DNA from: Micromonospora kangleipakensis
GTDB taxonomy: Bacteria; Actinomycetota; Actinomycetes; Mycobacteriales; Micromonosporaceae
NCBI RefSeq assembly: GCF_004217615.1
Contig: NZ_SHLD01000001.1
Location: 3,658,001-3,722,000, forward strand
DNA: 64,000 nucleotides
Reading direction: 5' to 3'
Below are positions 25,932 through 35,310 of this stretch, piece after piece. A model generated the notes under the pieces. The model saw only the letters and a program-made list of their open reading frames with translations. It ran no database searches and was not told where the DNA came from. Made by a program: the position numbers and the translations under genes. Within the stretch, counting starts at the first letter, position 1, and each line of letters opens with the position of its first letter.

Positions 25932-27071
25932 GTGACCGTCATCCAGAAGAAGGCCGTCAACCCGATCGCCCACCTCAGCGCCGAGGACATCGAGATCATC
26001 GGCAAGGAGCTGGACGCCATCCGGGACCGGGTGATCGCCGACCGGGGGGAGCGGGACGCCCACTACATCCGCAAGGTGATCAAGACCCATCGGACGCTGG
26101 AGCTGAGCAGCCGCGCGGTGCTGCTCTTCTCCTTCTTCCCGCCGGCCTGGATCGTGGGCACCGCCGGCCTCGCGGTGGCGAAGATCCTGGACAACATGGA
26201 GATCGGTCACAACGTCCTGCACGGGCAGTGGGACTGGATGCGCGACCCGAAGATCCACTCCACTACCTGGGACTGGGACCACGTCTCCCCGCCCGACCAG
26301 TGGCAACACTCGCACAACCAGCTGCACCACCGGTACACCAACGTGGTCGGCAAGGACAACGACCTCGGGTACGGCATCATGCGCGTCGACGAGGACCAGC
26401 CCTGGCACCCGGTCCACCTTGGCCAGCCGCTGTGGAATCTGATCAACGCCTGCTTCTTCCAGTACGGCATCGCCGCGTACGACCTGGAACTGGGCCACAA
26501 CCTGCGCGAGGGCCGGCACAAGGCCCCGGAGTTCCGGGCCCGGGCCCGCGCGGTCGGTCGCAAGATCCGTCGCCAGGTGCTCAAGGACTACATCGTGCAC
26601 CCGCTGCTGTCCGGCCCGTCCTTCCTCAGCACCCTGGCGGCCACCTTCACCGCGAACCTGATCCGCAACGTGTGGAGCCACTCGGTGATCATGTGCGGGC
26701 ACTTCCCGAACGGGGTGGAGACCTTCGAGAAGACCTCCATCGAGGGCGAGACCCGGGGCGAGTGGTACCTGCGGCAGATGCTCGGCTCGGCCAACATCAG
26801 CGGCAGCAAGCTGATGCACATCATGACCGGCAACCTGTCGTTCCAGATCGAGCACCACCTCTTCCCCGACCTGCCGAGCAACCGCTACCAGGAGATCGCC
26901 CCGCAGGTCCGCGCGCTCTTCGACCGGTACGGGCTGAAGTACACCACCGGCCCGCTGCCCAAGCAGGTCGCCTCCGCCTGGTGGAAGGTCATCCGGCTCT
27001 CGCTGCCGAACCGCCGGACCGACCGGCGGCAGCCGGTGGCCCCGGCGCTGGCCTCCTCCGGGGCGGCCTGA
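25932..27071 (+). CDS. Membrane fatty acid (acyl) desaturase
   Basis: A 379-residue integral membrane diiron enzyme from GTG 25932 (AGGAGG upstream). The three histidine boxes are present: GHNVLHGQ (near residue 97), HSHNQLHHRYT (near residue 128) and QIEHHLFPDLP (near residue 305). Hydrophobic stretches LLFSFFPPAWIVGTAGLAVA and SGPSFLSTLAATFTANL flank them. It introduces a double bond into an acyl chain using electrons from the preceding reductase. The two genes form an operon under the divergent PucR-type regulator. The length and boxes match DesA3-like stearoyl desaturases. Confidence 0.93.
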   Translation: MTVIQKKAVNPIAHLSAEDIEIIGKELDAIRDRVIADRGERDAHYIRKVIKTHRTLELSSRAVLLFSFFPPAWIVGTAGLAVAKILDNMEIGHNVLHGQWDWMRDPKIHSTTWDWDHVSPPDQWQHSHNQLHHRYTNVVGKDNDLGYGIMRVDEDQPWHPVHLGQPLWNLINACFFQYGIAAYDLELGHNLREGRHKAPEFRARARAVGRKIRRQVLKDYIVHPLLSGPSFLSTLAATFTANLIRNVWSHSVIMCGHFPNGVETFEKTSIEGETRGEWYLRQMLGSANISGSKLMHIMTGNLSFQIEHHLFPDLPSNRYQEIAPQVRALFDRYGLKYTTGPLPKQVASAWWKVIRLSLPNRRTDRRQPVAPALASSGAA

Positions 27072-27101
27072 CCCGTCGCCCGACCCGGGACCGCTCGCAC
27101 C

Positions 27102-27156
27102 GCCGGCCCGGCCGACCCGACGCCGATCTCTCGGTGTCCGGGCCGGCCGGGCCGGC
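27102..27156. terminator. Bidirectional GC-rich hairpin between convergent genes
   Basis: GCCGGCCCGGCC (27102-27113) pairs perfectly with GGCCGGGCCGGC (27145-27156). The hairpin lies between the desaturase stop (27071) and the lipase stop (27204), as expected of a shared terminator. It has no T-run. Confidence 0.55.
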
Positions 27157-27203
27157 GTCGTTCCGGCCGGTGCGCGTGGTCCGCTACCGCCGGGCGGCGG
27201 CCG

Positions 27204-27887
27204 TCACGGGTTGACGAAGTCCCGCACCTGGCCGTAGATGGTGGCGTCGTTCTGGAGGCTGGTGTGGAAGACACAGGCCGTCTGGGTGTTGCTGGCGCCG
27301 GAGAGGATCGTGCTGTCCACCGGGTTGATGACCCCGTCGCAGCGGGAGCGCCAGGTGCCGTAGACGAAGGCGCCGGGCGTCTCGTCGCCGGAGTTGAGGG
27401 TGGCGAGGAAGGTCGAGCCGACCCGCATCTCCAGGCAGGCGGTGCTGACGCAGGTGTTCGCCGAGCTGGTGCCGTGGTTCGGGCCGCCGAGGGAGACCCA
27501 GCGGTCGACCTTGCCGCTGCCGGCGAGGTTCTTCAGGTAGTAGCGGGACGACAGCCCGCCCATCGAGTGGGTGACGATGTCCACCCTGGTCGCACCGGTG
27601 GCGGCCAGCAGCTTGTCGACCTCCTGACTGACCGTCTGCGCCGTGGTGGCGTTGGACTGGCTGGTGTTGTAGGAGAACGCGCGCAGGTGGCTCGACGGCC
27701 ACCCGTCGGCCCGGAAGCGGCTGATCATCGTGTTCCAGGTGGAGGCGCTGCTGTTCCAGCCGTGCACGAACAGGATCGGGTTGCTCGGCGGCGTGTACGA
27801 GGCGGCCAGCGCGGGGGAGGGGAGGCCGACCAGGGTCGCGGTGGCGACCATGAGGGCGAGCAGCCATCTGGTCAGGAGCGATGTCAC
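27204..27887 (-). CDS. Secreted triacylglycerol lipase (alpha/beta hydrolase)
   Basis: The 227-residue precursor begins at GTG 27887 (GGAAGGA upstream) with a signal peptide (LLALMVATATLVGLPSPALA). The mature part opens with PILFVHGWNSSASTW, the oxyanion-hole region. The nucleophile elbow is VTHSMGGLSSRYYL, with Ser in H-S-M-G-G. A later GGPNHGTSSANT segment and several cysteines able to form disulfides match Streptomyces secreted esterases and lipases of this class. The catalytic His is probably in the C-terminal HTSLQND region. It is convergent to the desaturase. Confidence 0.9.
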   Translation of the reverse strand: MTSLLTRWLLALMVATATLVGLPSPALAASYTPPSNPILFVHGWNSSASTWNTMISRFRADGWPSSHLRAFSYNTSQSNATTAQTVSQEVDKLLAATGATRVDIVTHSMGGLSSRYYLKNLAGSGKVDRWVSLGGPNHGTSSANTCVSTACLEMRVGSTFLATLNSGDETPGAFVYGTWRSRCDGVINPVDSTILSGASNTQTACVFHTSLQNDATIYGQVRDFVNP

Positions 27888-28170
27888 GGGGGTGGGGTCC
27901 TTCCGGGGGAGACGGGCGAGGCGCCGCCGGCCGACGGGCCGCCCACGAGCCGTCCACGTGCCTGTTCGGCACCTCGGAGGGGGGTACGACATGGGTTCGG
28001 GGGGACCCACGTCGTCCGAGGTGGGCGAATGTTACCGACGGGTTGCCTTCGGATGTCAATACATCGATGAGAGGTCGCGCCCGTTGCCCGGGCGGCGGCG
28101 AGCGGTGGCGACCGTCGGGGGTGGCTGGCAGACTTTCGGAAGGTCACCGCCGGCGGAGGGACGTGGGTCC

Positions 28171-29625
28171 ATGACGGAGAACGGGCACGACCTCCGGCCG
28201 GGCGCCGACAGCTACCCCCTGTTCGGGGCCCGGGTCACCCTCGTCGACGCCGCCGGGCTGCTCGCCGCGGCCGGGGCCGGCCCGGTCGAGCTGCTCGCCG
28301 ACGCCGACTTCCCCGCCCCGGTGCGCGCCGTCCGGCTCACCGTGCGGGCCGCCGACGGCACGTACCGCTTCGACGCCGAGGTCCGCACCTCCGCCGGCCG
28401 CGCGGTCGGGCTGCTGGCCCTGGGCGTCGCCGGCCCGGCCGGGGTGCTGCTCGCGCGCCGGCTGGCCAGCACCGACCCGACGTCCGGCGGGGTCCTCGCC
28501 GAGGCGTCGCGCCGGCTCGGGCTCCGGCCCGCCGGCGCCGGCACCGGGGCGGACCTGGCCGGGGCCGCGGCGCTGCGCGAGGCCGCCGCGCACGGCCTGC
28601 ACCCCGAGCTGACGTACGACGAGGGTGCCGACGGCGGACGGACGGTGACCCTGCGCGCGGCCGTGCCCAGCGCCGAGGCCGGCCCGGCTCAGCTGCGGGC
28701 GATGGTGGGCCTGGTGCTGCACGTGGTGCGCGAGCTGGTCGGGGAGGACGCGCTGCGCGACCGGTCCTACACGGTGGGCCGGCGACCCGCCCCGGCGGCG
28801 GCGTCGGTCGTGCCGCGCTCCGAGGCGGTCACCCTGGACCAGGTGGGCGGCCTGGCCGAGGTGGTCGCCCGGTTCCGGGAGATCGCGGTGTCCTTCCGCC
28901 ACCCGCAGGTGATGGCCCGCTGGGGCGCCCGCCGCCCGCAGGGCATCCTCATGTACGGCCCGCCCGGCACCGGCAAGACCATGCTGGCCCGGGCCCTGGC
29001 CAACGAGATCGGCGCCGACTTCACCGAGATCCGCACCCCGGAGATCCTCGACAAGTACCTGGGCGGCTCGGAGCGCAACATCAAGCAGATCTTCCGGGAG
29101 GCCCGCCGCTACCGGCGGCCCACCGTGATGCTCTTCGACGAGTTCGACAGCATCATCAACTACGCCGGGGCGGGCGGGGACGCCGCCAGCCAGGCGGTCA
29201 ACGCGGTCGCCGGCATCTTCAAGCAGGAGATGAACACCCTGTTCGAGGAGAACCCCGACGTCATCGTGGTCGCCACCACCAACTTTCCGCAGCGGGTGGA
29301 CGCCTCGCTGATCCGCTCCGGACGCTTCGACATCAAGCTCGCCATCCCCGCCCCGGACGAGTCCGGTCGCGCCGAGATCATCACCAAGATGATCCGGGAA
29401 CTCATCGCGCGGCACGAGGGGCCCGGCTTCCGGATGTTCGCCGCCGACGTCGACCCGGCCGAGCTGGCCGCGCTCACCCCCGGCCTGACCGGCGCCGACA
29501 TCCGCGAGGTGCTGCGCCGGGTGCAGCTGGCCAAGGCGATGCGGGAGGCGACCGAGGGTGCGCCGGCCGGCCCGATCAGCCAGGATGACCTGCGAGAGGC
29601 CGTCGCGGGGCTGCGCCGCGGCTGA
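28171..29625 (+). CDS. AAA-family ATPase with unknown N-terminal domain
   Basis: The 484-residue protein from ATG 28171 has a ~225-residue Ala/Gly-rich N-terminal region without recognised domain. One classical AAA domain follows: DQVGGLAEVVARFREI, Walker A GPPGTGKT (near residue 263), Walker B LFDEFD (residue 321), sensor VVATTNFPQ and the arginine finger SLIRSGRFDIK. This resembles FtsH/katanin-like unfoldases, but there is no protease domain or membrane anchor. The next gene, an acyl-CoA dehydrogenase, starts 26 bases downstream, so the two are one operon. The N-terminal region presumably recognises the substrate. Confidence 0.85.
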   Translation: MTENGHDLRPGADSYPLFGARVTLVDAAGLLAAAGAGPVELLADADFPAPVRAVRLTVRAADGTYRFDAEVRTSAGRAVGLLALGVAGPAGVLLARRLASTDPTSGGVLAEASRRLGLRPAGAGTGADLAGAAALREAAAHGLHPELTYDEGADGGRTVTLRAAVPSAEAGPAQLRAMVGLVLHVVRELVGEDALRDRSYTVGRRPAPAAASVVPRSEAVTLDQVGGLAEVVARFREIAVSFRHPQVMARWGARRPQGILMYGPPGTGKTMLARALANEIGADFTEIRTPEILDKYLGGSERNIKQIFREARRYRRPTVMLFDEFDSIINYAGAGGDAASQAVNAVAGIFKQEMNTLFEENPDVIVVATTNFPQRVDASLIRSGRFDIKLAIPAPDESGRAEIITKMIRELIARHEGPGFRMFAADVDPAELAALTPGLTGADIREVLRRVQLAKAMREATEGAPAGPISQDDLREAVAGLRRG

Positions 29626-29650
29626 GCCGGCCCGACGGAAGGAGACCCCC

Positions 29651-31465
29651 GTGTCGTCCACCCTGCTGTCCCGTCGCGACCTGGCGTTCCTGCTGCACGA
29701 CTGGCTCGACGTGACCCGGCTGACCGAGCGGCCCCGCTACGCCGAGCACTCCCGGGAGACCTTCGACGACGTGCTGGACCTCGCCGCCCGGGTGGCCGCC
29801 GAGCACTTCGCCCCCCACAACCGGGCCGCCGACACCGCCGAACCGACCTTCGACGGGCGCCGGGTGCACACCATCCCGCAGGTCAAGGCGGCCCTCGACG
29901 TCTTCGCCCAGACCGGGCTGCTGGCCGCCAGCCTGGACGAGTCGATCGGCGGGATGCAGCTGCCGCACGTCGTCTCCGCCGCCTGCTTCGCGTGGCTCCA
30001 GGCGGCCAACGTCGGCACCGCCGCCTACCCGTTCCTCACCCTGGGCAACGCCAACCTGCTGCTCACCCATGGCAGCGCCGAGCAGATCGACACCTGGGTA
30101 CGCCCGATGGTGGAGGGGCGCTTCTTCGGCACCATGTGCCTGTCCGAGCCGCAGGCCGGCAGCTCGCTCGCCGACATCACCACCCGGGCCGAGCCGCAGC
30201 CCGACGGGACGTACCGGCTGGTCGGCACCAAGATGTGGATCTCCGGGGGCGACCACGAGCTGGCCGAGAACATCGTCCACCTGGTGCTGGCCCGGATCCC
30301 CGGCGGCCCGCCCGGGGTCAAGGGCATCTCGCTGTTCATCGTGCCCAAGGTGCTCCTGGACGCCGACGGCGCCCTCGGGCCGCGCAACGACGTGGTGCTG
30401 GTCGGCCTCAACCACAAGATGGGCTACCGGGGCACCACCAACACCCTGCTCAACTTCGGGGAGGGGGTGCACCGGCCGTACGGGCGGGCCGGCGCGGTCG
30501 GTTACCTGGTCGGGCAGCCGCACCAGGGTCTGGCGCAGATGTTCCACATGATGAACGAGGCGCGGATCGGCGTCGGCGCCGGCGCGACCGCGCTCGGCTA
30601 CACCGGCTACCTCAAGTCCGTCGCGTACGCCCGCCAGCGCCCGCAGGGCCGGCCGCTCGTCGACAAGGATCCCACCGCCCCGCAGGTGCCGATCGTCGCC
30701 CACCCGGACGTCCGCCGGATGCTGCTGGCCCAGAAGAGCTACGTAGAGGGCGCGCTCGCCTTGATCCTCTACTGTGGCCGACTGCTCGACGAGGAGAAGA
30801 CCGCCCCCGTCGAGGGCGACCGCAATCGCGCCCACCTGCTGCTGGACATGCTCACCCCGGTCGCCAAGAGCTGGCCGTCGCAGTGGTGCCTGGCCGCCAA
30901 CGACCTGGCCATCCAGGTGCACGGCGGGTCCGGCTACACCCGCGACTACGACGTCGAGCAGCACTGGCGGGACAACCGGCTGAACCCGATCCACGAGGGC
31001 ACTCACGGCATCCAGGCGCTGGACCTGCTCGGCCGGAAGGCCACCATGCAGGGTGGCGCCGGGCTGGCGCTGCTGCTGGAGACGATCGGCGCGACGGTCA
31101 GCCGGGCCTGGAAGGCCGAGGGGGAGGCGGCCGAGCTGGCCGCCCAGCTCGGCGTGGCGGTGGACCGGGTCGGCGTGGTGACCCGCCGGCTCTGGGCCAC
31201 CGGCGACCCGGAGCTGGCGCTGGCGAACGCCAGCGTCTACCTGGAGGCGGTCGGCCACGTCGTGATCGCCTGGATGTGGCTGGAGCAGCTGCTCGTCGTC
31301 GAGGCAGCCGGTGCCCCGGACGGGCCGGACGCCGACTTCCTCGCCGGCAAGCGCCAGGCGGCCCGGTACTTCTTTCGCCACGAGCTGCCCCGCACCGGAC
31401 CGCAGTTCGACCTGCTGGAGAGCCTCGACCGGACGACCCTGGACACCCGGGAAAGCTGGTTCTGA
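29651..31465 (+). CDS. Acyl-CoA dehydrogenase
   Basis: The 604-residue flavoenzyme starts at GTG 29651 (GGAAGGAGA upstream). The FAD motif MCLSEPQAGSSLADITTRAE lies near residue 160, KMWISGGDHEL near residue 195, and RIGVGAGATALGYTGYL is the helical core. The late block VHGGSGYTRDYDVEQHWRDN carries the catalytic-base region, as in long acyl-CoA dehydrogenases (AidB/AcdA-type) with an additional C-terminal helical domain. It catalyses alpha-beta desaturation of acyl-CoA in beta-oxidation. It is co-transcribed with the AAA ATPase and convergent to an acyl-CoA ligase. Confidence 0.92.
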   Translation: MSSTLLSRRDLAFLLHDWLDVTRLTERPRYAEHSRETFDDVLDLAARVAAEHFAPHNRAADTAEPTFDGRRVHTIPQVKAALDVFAQTGLLAASLDESIGGMQLPHVVSAACFAWLQAANVGTAAYPFLTLGNANLLLTHGSAEQIDTWVRPMVEGRFFGTMCLSEPQAGSSLADITTRAEPQPDGTYRLVGTKMWISGGDHELAENIVHLVLARIPGGPPGVKGISLFIVPKVLLDADGALGPRNDVVLVGLNHKMGYRGTTNTLLNFGEGVHRPYGRAGAVGYLVGQPHQGLAQMFHMMNEARIGVGAGATALGYTGYLKSVAYARQRPQGRPLVDKDPTAPQVPIVAHPDVRRMLLAQKSYVEGALALILYCGRLLDEEKTAPVEGDRNRAHLLLDMLTPVAKSWPSQWCLAANDLAIQVHGGSGYTRDYDVEQHWRDNRLNPIHEGTHGIQALDLLGRKATMQGGAGLALLLETIGATVSRAWKAEGEAAELAAQLGVAVDRVGVVTRRLWATGDPELALANASVYLEAVGHVVIAWMWLEQLLVVEAAGAPDGPDADFLAGKRQAARYFFRHELPRTGPQFDLLESLDRTTLDTRESWF

Positions 31466-31600
31466 CCGACCGCCGGGGCGTGCCCGGCGGCCCGGGACGG
31501 ACCGCCGGGGCGTCCGCCGGCATCGTCCACCGGGCGGCGGGGAGCCGCGCGCCGCCACGCCGCGCGCCGCGCGCCAGCCCAGCACGCCGGCCCGGCCCGG

Positions 31601-33283
31601 TCAGTCCCCGGCGAGCAGCCGGTCGCGGACCTCGCGGCGGAGCACCTTGCCGATCTGGGACCGGGGCAGGTCCTCCACCACGACGACCCGGCGGGGCACC
31701 TTGTAGCCGGCGAGGTGCTGCCGGCAGCCGGAACGGACGTCTTCGGGGGCGGTGACGGCCGCCGGGTCCAGCACGACCACGGCCACGACCTCCTCGCCGC
31801 CGCGCTCGCCGGGCAGGCCGACCGCCGCCGCGTCGCGCACCCCCGGCACCCGGCGCAGCGCCTCCTCGACCTCGGACGGGTAGACGTTGAAGCCGCCGGT
31901 GATGATCAGCTCCTTGATCCGGTCCACCACGGTGACGAAGCCGTCCGGGTCCATCGTCACCACGTCGCCGGTACGCAGCCAACCGCCCGGCAGCAGCACC
32001 GCCGCCGTCTCCTCGGGGCGTCCCCAGTAGCCGGCGAAGACCTGCGGGCCGCGGACCAGCAGCTCACCGGCCTCGCCCGGGGGTCGGTCCCGGGTCGGGT
32101 CCTCCGGATCGACGATGCGGATCTCGGTGGACGGGAAGGGCACGCCGACGGTGCCGGGCCGGCGGGCCGGGGAGACCGGGTTGCCCAGGGTGATCGGGGA
32201 GCTCTCGGTCATGCCGTACCCCTCGACGAGCAGGCCGCCGGTGACCGACTCCCAGAGCTCCACGGTGGCCGGCGGCAGCGCCATCGCCCCGGAGATGGCG
32301 TACCGAACGGAGCTGAGGTCGATGTCGCGCTCTCGGGCGGCGATGGCGAGCCGCTCGTAGATCGGCGGCACGGCGGGCAGGAAGGTCGGCGGGCGGCGGC
32401 GTACCGCGTCGAGGACCTGCTCGAGGTCGAACCGGGGGAAGAGCACCAGGGTGGCGCCGATCCCCACCGAGAAGGTGAGGCACAGCGTCAGCCCGTACGC
32501 GTGGAAGAGCGGCAGGACGGCGTACACCGTCTCCTCGCCGTCGCGCAGGCCCGGCACCCAGGCGCGGCCCTGCGCCGCGTTGGCCCGCAGGTTGCGGTGG
32601 GTGAGGATGGCGCCCTTCGGGGTGCCGGTGGTGCCGCCGGTGTACTGGAGCAGCGCGGTGTCGTCCGCGCCGGGCGCCGGATGGTCGGCCGGGAGGGGGC
32701 CGGCGGCGGCGACCAGCTCCGCCCAGGAGATCGTGCCGGGCGCCGGCGCGGTCATCGCGGCCCGGGCGGCGCGGGCCTTGCGCAGCGGCAGCCGCAGCGC
32801 CCAGCGCTTGAGCGGGGGCAGCGCGCCGGTCAGGTCGACCGCGACGACCGTCTCCACCGACCCGCGGCCGACGACCAGCGGGGCGACCTTGTCCCAGACC
32901 ACGGCGACCCGGGCGCCGTGGTCGGTGAGCTGGTGCTCCAGCTCCTGCGCCGTGTAGAGCGGGTTGTGCTCGACCACCACCGCGCCGAGGCGCAGCACCG
33001 CGTAGAAGGCGACGACGTGCTGGGGGCAGTTCGGCAGGACCAGCGCCACCCGGTCGCCGCGCGTCACGCCGAGCCGGCGCAGCGCCTCGGCGGCCCGGGC
33101 GACCTGGGCGGCCAGCTCGGCGTACGTGGTGGTGGCGCCGAAGAAGTCCAGCGCCACCCGGGAGCCGAACCGCCGGCCGGCGTCGGTCAGCAGGTCCACC
33201 AGCGATTCCGCCGAGGTGGCGATGGTGGCCGGCACGCCCGGGGCGTAGCTGCGCGTCCAGGGCCGTTCCGCGGTCGCGTCCAT
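31601..33283 (-). CDS. Long-chain fatty-acyl-CoA ligase (AMP-binding)
   Basis: The 560-residue ANL-superfamily enzyme starts at ATG 33283 with GAGGAGAG upstream. The phosphate loop is LLQYTGGTTGTPKGAILTH (near residue 205). VEGYGMTESSP binds adenine, TGDVVTMDPDGF and RIKELIITGGFNVYP follow, and the catalytic lysine lies in RSQIGKVLRR. It activates fatty acids to acyl-CoA via the acyl-AMP. Overlapping palindromes upstream at 33332-33363 suggest control by a fatty-acid-responsive TetR repressor. The neighbouring acyl-CoA dehydrogenase points to beta-oxidation. Confidence 0.93.
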   Translation of the reverse strand: MDATAERPWTRSYAPGVPATIATSAESLVDLLTDAGRRFGSRVALDFFGATTTYAELAAQVARAAEALRRLGVTRGDRVALVLPNCPQHVVAFYAVLRLGAVVVEHNPLYTAQELEHQLTDHGARVAVVWDKVAPLVVGRGSVETVVAVDLTGALPPLKRWALRLPLRKARAARAAMTAPAPGTISWAELVAAAGPLPADHPAPGADDTALLQYTGGTTGTPKGAILTHRNLRANAAQGRAWVPGLRDGEETVYAVLPLFHAYGLTLCLTFSVGIGATLVLFPRFDLEQVLDAVRRRPPTFLPAVPPIYERLAIAARERDIDLSSVRYAISGAMALPPATVELWESVTGGLLVEGYGMTESSPITLGNPVSPARRPGTVGVPFPSTEIRIVDPEDPTRDRPPGEAGELLVRGPQVFAGYWGRPEETAAVLLPGGWLRTGDVVTMDPDGFVTVVDRIKELIITGGFNVYPSEVEEALRRVPGVRDAAAVGLPGERGGEEVVAVVVLDPAAVTAPEDVRSGCRQHLAGYKVPRRVVVVEDLPRSQIGKVLRREVRDRLLAGD

Positions 33284-33331
33284 CGCCGTCTCTCCTCGCT
33301 TGGGTGGGGGTGGCGCCACGCCCAGCCTAAC

Positions 33332-33363
33332 TTACGGGCCAGTAACCTACGGTCCCGTAGGTT
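33332..33363. promoter_or_regulatory. Overlapping palindromic operators before the acyl-CoA ligase gene
   Basis: TTACGGGCCAGTAA (33332-33345) and AACCTACGGTCCCGTAGGTT (33344-33363) are two adjoining inverted repeats, the second perfect with nine-base arms. They lie 50 to 80 bases before ATG 33283. The layout resembles sites for TetR-type fatty-acid repressors. Confidence 0.6.
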
Positions 33364-33386
33364 AACGGAAGGTCCGGGGCCAGGGG

Positions 33387-34100
33387 TCAGTGCCGGGCGA
33401 CGTAGACGGTGTTCGCGGACTCCCGCCCCTGCAACGGGTTGGGGAACCGGACGACGTGCGCCACCGAGGTCGGGAACACCTCGGTGAGCACCCGCTGGAA
33501 CGCCGGGTCGGGCGGGTCGTTCGACCAGAGCGCGAAGACCCCGTCGCGGTGCAGGAGGTCGGCGAGCCGGCGCAGCCCAGCGACGGTGTAGAAGTCGGCG
33601 TGGCTGGGGTGCAGCACCTGGCGCGGCGAGTGGTCGACGTCGAGCAGCACGGCGTGGAAGCGGCGTCCCGGCGCGTCGGGGTCGAACCCGGCCCCGTCGG
33701 CGACGGCGGCGAAGAAGTCGGCCCGGACGAACCGGGTACGCGGATCGGTGGCCAGCCCGGCGGTGAAGGGGAGCAGGTCCCGACGGTGCCAGTCGATCAC
33801 GTCCTCGATGGCCTCCACCACCACCAGCGAGCGGACCCGCGGGTCCTCCAACGCGGTCCGCGCGGTGTAGCCGAGGCCCAGCCCGCCGACCACCACGTCC
33901 AGGGCGTCGCCCTCGAGCGTGGCCAGCCCGAGCCGGGCGAGTTCGATCTCCGCGACCGGGAAGAGGCTGGACATCAGGAACTCGTCGTCGAGCTTCACCT
34001 CGTACACGTCGACGTCGAGCGAAGGGTCGCGACGCCGGCGCAGGCTGATCTCGCCGATCGGGGTCTCCCGCCAGGCCAGTTCTTCGAATCGCGCGCCCAC
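33387..34100 (-). CDS. Spermidine synthase-like methyltransferase-fold protein
   Basis: The 237-residue Rossmann-fold protein has the nucleotide-binding loop VVVGGLGLGYTARTAL (near residue 67). The acidic strand end LVVVEAIEDVIDWHRRD follows, and then HAVLLDVDHSPRQVLHPS. Spermidine synthases use the same fold with decarboxylated SAM, but the usual DxGxG-DE pattern is only partly present, so the polyamine role is unproven. Members of this actinobacterial group are often annotated simply as spermidine synthase-like. It stands alone, divergent from the alcohol dehydrogenase. Confidence 0.8.
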   Translation of the reverse strand: MGARFEELAWRETPIGEISLRRRRDPSLDVDVYEVKLDDEFLMSSLFPVAEIELARLGLATLEGDALDVVVGGLGLGYTARTALEDPRVRSLVVVEAIEDVIDWHRRDLLPFTAGLATDPRTRFVRADFFAAVADGAGFDPDAPGRRFHAVLLDVDHSPRQVLHPSHADFYTVAGLRRLADLLHRDGVFALWSNDPPDPAFQRVLTEVFPTSVAHVVRFPNPLQGRESANTVYVARH

Positions 34101-34259
34101 GGGTGGTCCTCTCCGCCGGTTCCGTCACCGGATGCTACCGGCCCGTCGGCCCGCCGCCGGACGATCCCGGCCGCGTCGGGCAATTCCGCCGCCGCCGGCA
34201 TCCCCCGGCCCGACCCGGGTAAGCCACCCGGTCGATGGTGTCGGCGGAAGGGGAGCGCG

Positions 34260-35273
34260 GTGGCGGAGATGCTGGCGGGACGGTTGCATGTGACCGGGCG
34301 GGCGTTGCGGATGGAGTCGGTGCCGGTGCCCGAGCCGGGCCGCGGGCAGGTCCGGATCAGGGTTGCCGCCGCCGGGGTGTGCCTGTCGGACGTGCACCTG
34401 ATCGACGGCACCCTCACCCCGCTCCACCTGCCCGGCGACGTGGTCACGCTGGGCCACGAGGTGGCCGGCGTGATCGACGCCCTGGGCGAGGGCGTCGAAG
34501 GCTGGCAGCCGGGTCAGCGGGTGTTGCTCCAGGCGGGGGAGCGGGACCGGCGCGGTACCGCGCTGACCCGGGGCGTCGACTACGACGGCGGCTGGGCCGA
34601 GTACGCGCTGGCCCGCGAGGACACCGTTGTGCTGATTCCCGACGCGCTGCCGTTCGAGCACGCCTGCATCATCCCTGACGCGGTCTCCACCCCGTGGGCG
34701 GCGGTGACCGACACCGCCCGTGTCCGTCCGGCGGAGGCGGTCGGGGTCTGGGGCGTCGGGGGCCTCGGCGCGCACGCGGTGCAGTTGCTCCTGCTGGTGG
34801 GCGCTGCCCCGGTCGTCGCCGTGGATCCGCTGCCGGCGGCCCGGGACCGGGCGCTGATGCTCGGCGCCGACGTGGCCCTGAACCCCAAGGACGTCGGCTT
34901 CCGGGACGCCGTGCTGGAGTTGACCAACGCGCGCGGTCTGGACGTCGCGTTCGACTTCGCCGGCGTCACCCCGGTCCGCGAGCAAGCCCTGACGGTGCTC
35001 GGGCCGCGCGGGCGGCTGGTGCTCACCGGCATCGCCAGCCAGCAGGTGACCATCCCGTCGGACAGCCGGTTCAACTACCTGGGGCAGGCCGTGCTCGGCC
35101 ACTACGGCTCGGAGGCGGAACACGTCGCGCAACTGGTGTCGCTCGCCGCTCGGGGACGGCTCGACCTGACCGCCTCGGTCAGCGACGTGCTGCCCCTGAC
35201 CGACGCCGCGGAGGCGGTGCGGCGGGTCCACGACAAGGAGGGCGACCCGATCCGGCTCATCCTGCGCCCGTGA
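34260..35273 (+). CDS. Zinc-type alcohol dehydrogenase without structural zinc lobe
   Basis: A 337-residue medium-chain dehydrogenase from GTG 34260 (GGGGAG upstream). Catalytic features are Cys and Asp in AAGVCLSDVHLIDG (near residue 40) and TLGHEVAGVIDALG. The cofactor turn is GVGGLGAHAVQLL (near residue 165). Where the structural zinc cysteines should be, it instead has LLQAGERDRRGTALTRGVD with no Cys. It is therefore a variant that has lost the structural zinc. The substrate is unknown. It is transcribed alone. Confidence 0.88.
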   Translation: MAEMLAGRLHVTGRALRMESVPVPEPGRGQVRIRVAAAGVCLSDVHLIDGTLTPLHLPGDVVTLGHEVAGVIDALGEGVEGWQPGQRVLLQAGERDRRGTALTRGVDYDGGWAEYALAREDTVVLIPDALPFEHACIIPDAVSTPWAAVTDTARVRPAEAVGVWGVGGLGAHAVQLLLLVGAAPVVAVDPLPAARDRALMLGADVALNPKDVGFRDAVLELTNARGLDVAFDFAGVTPVREQALTVLGPRGRLVLTGIASQQVTIPSDSRFNYLGQAVLGHYGSEAEHVAQLVSLAARGRLDLTASVSDVLPLTDAAEAVRRVHDKEGDPIRLILRP

Positions 35274-35310
35274 CCGGTCGGCCGGACGCGCGCCACGGGC
35301 CGGTGCGTGA

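Noticed and set aside
33390-34259. A long N-terminal extension of the alcohol dehydrogenase at 34260
   Set aside because: The frame is open but is antisense to the spermidine synthase-like gene and has its codon bias; GTG 34260 has a good ribosome binding site.
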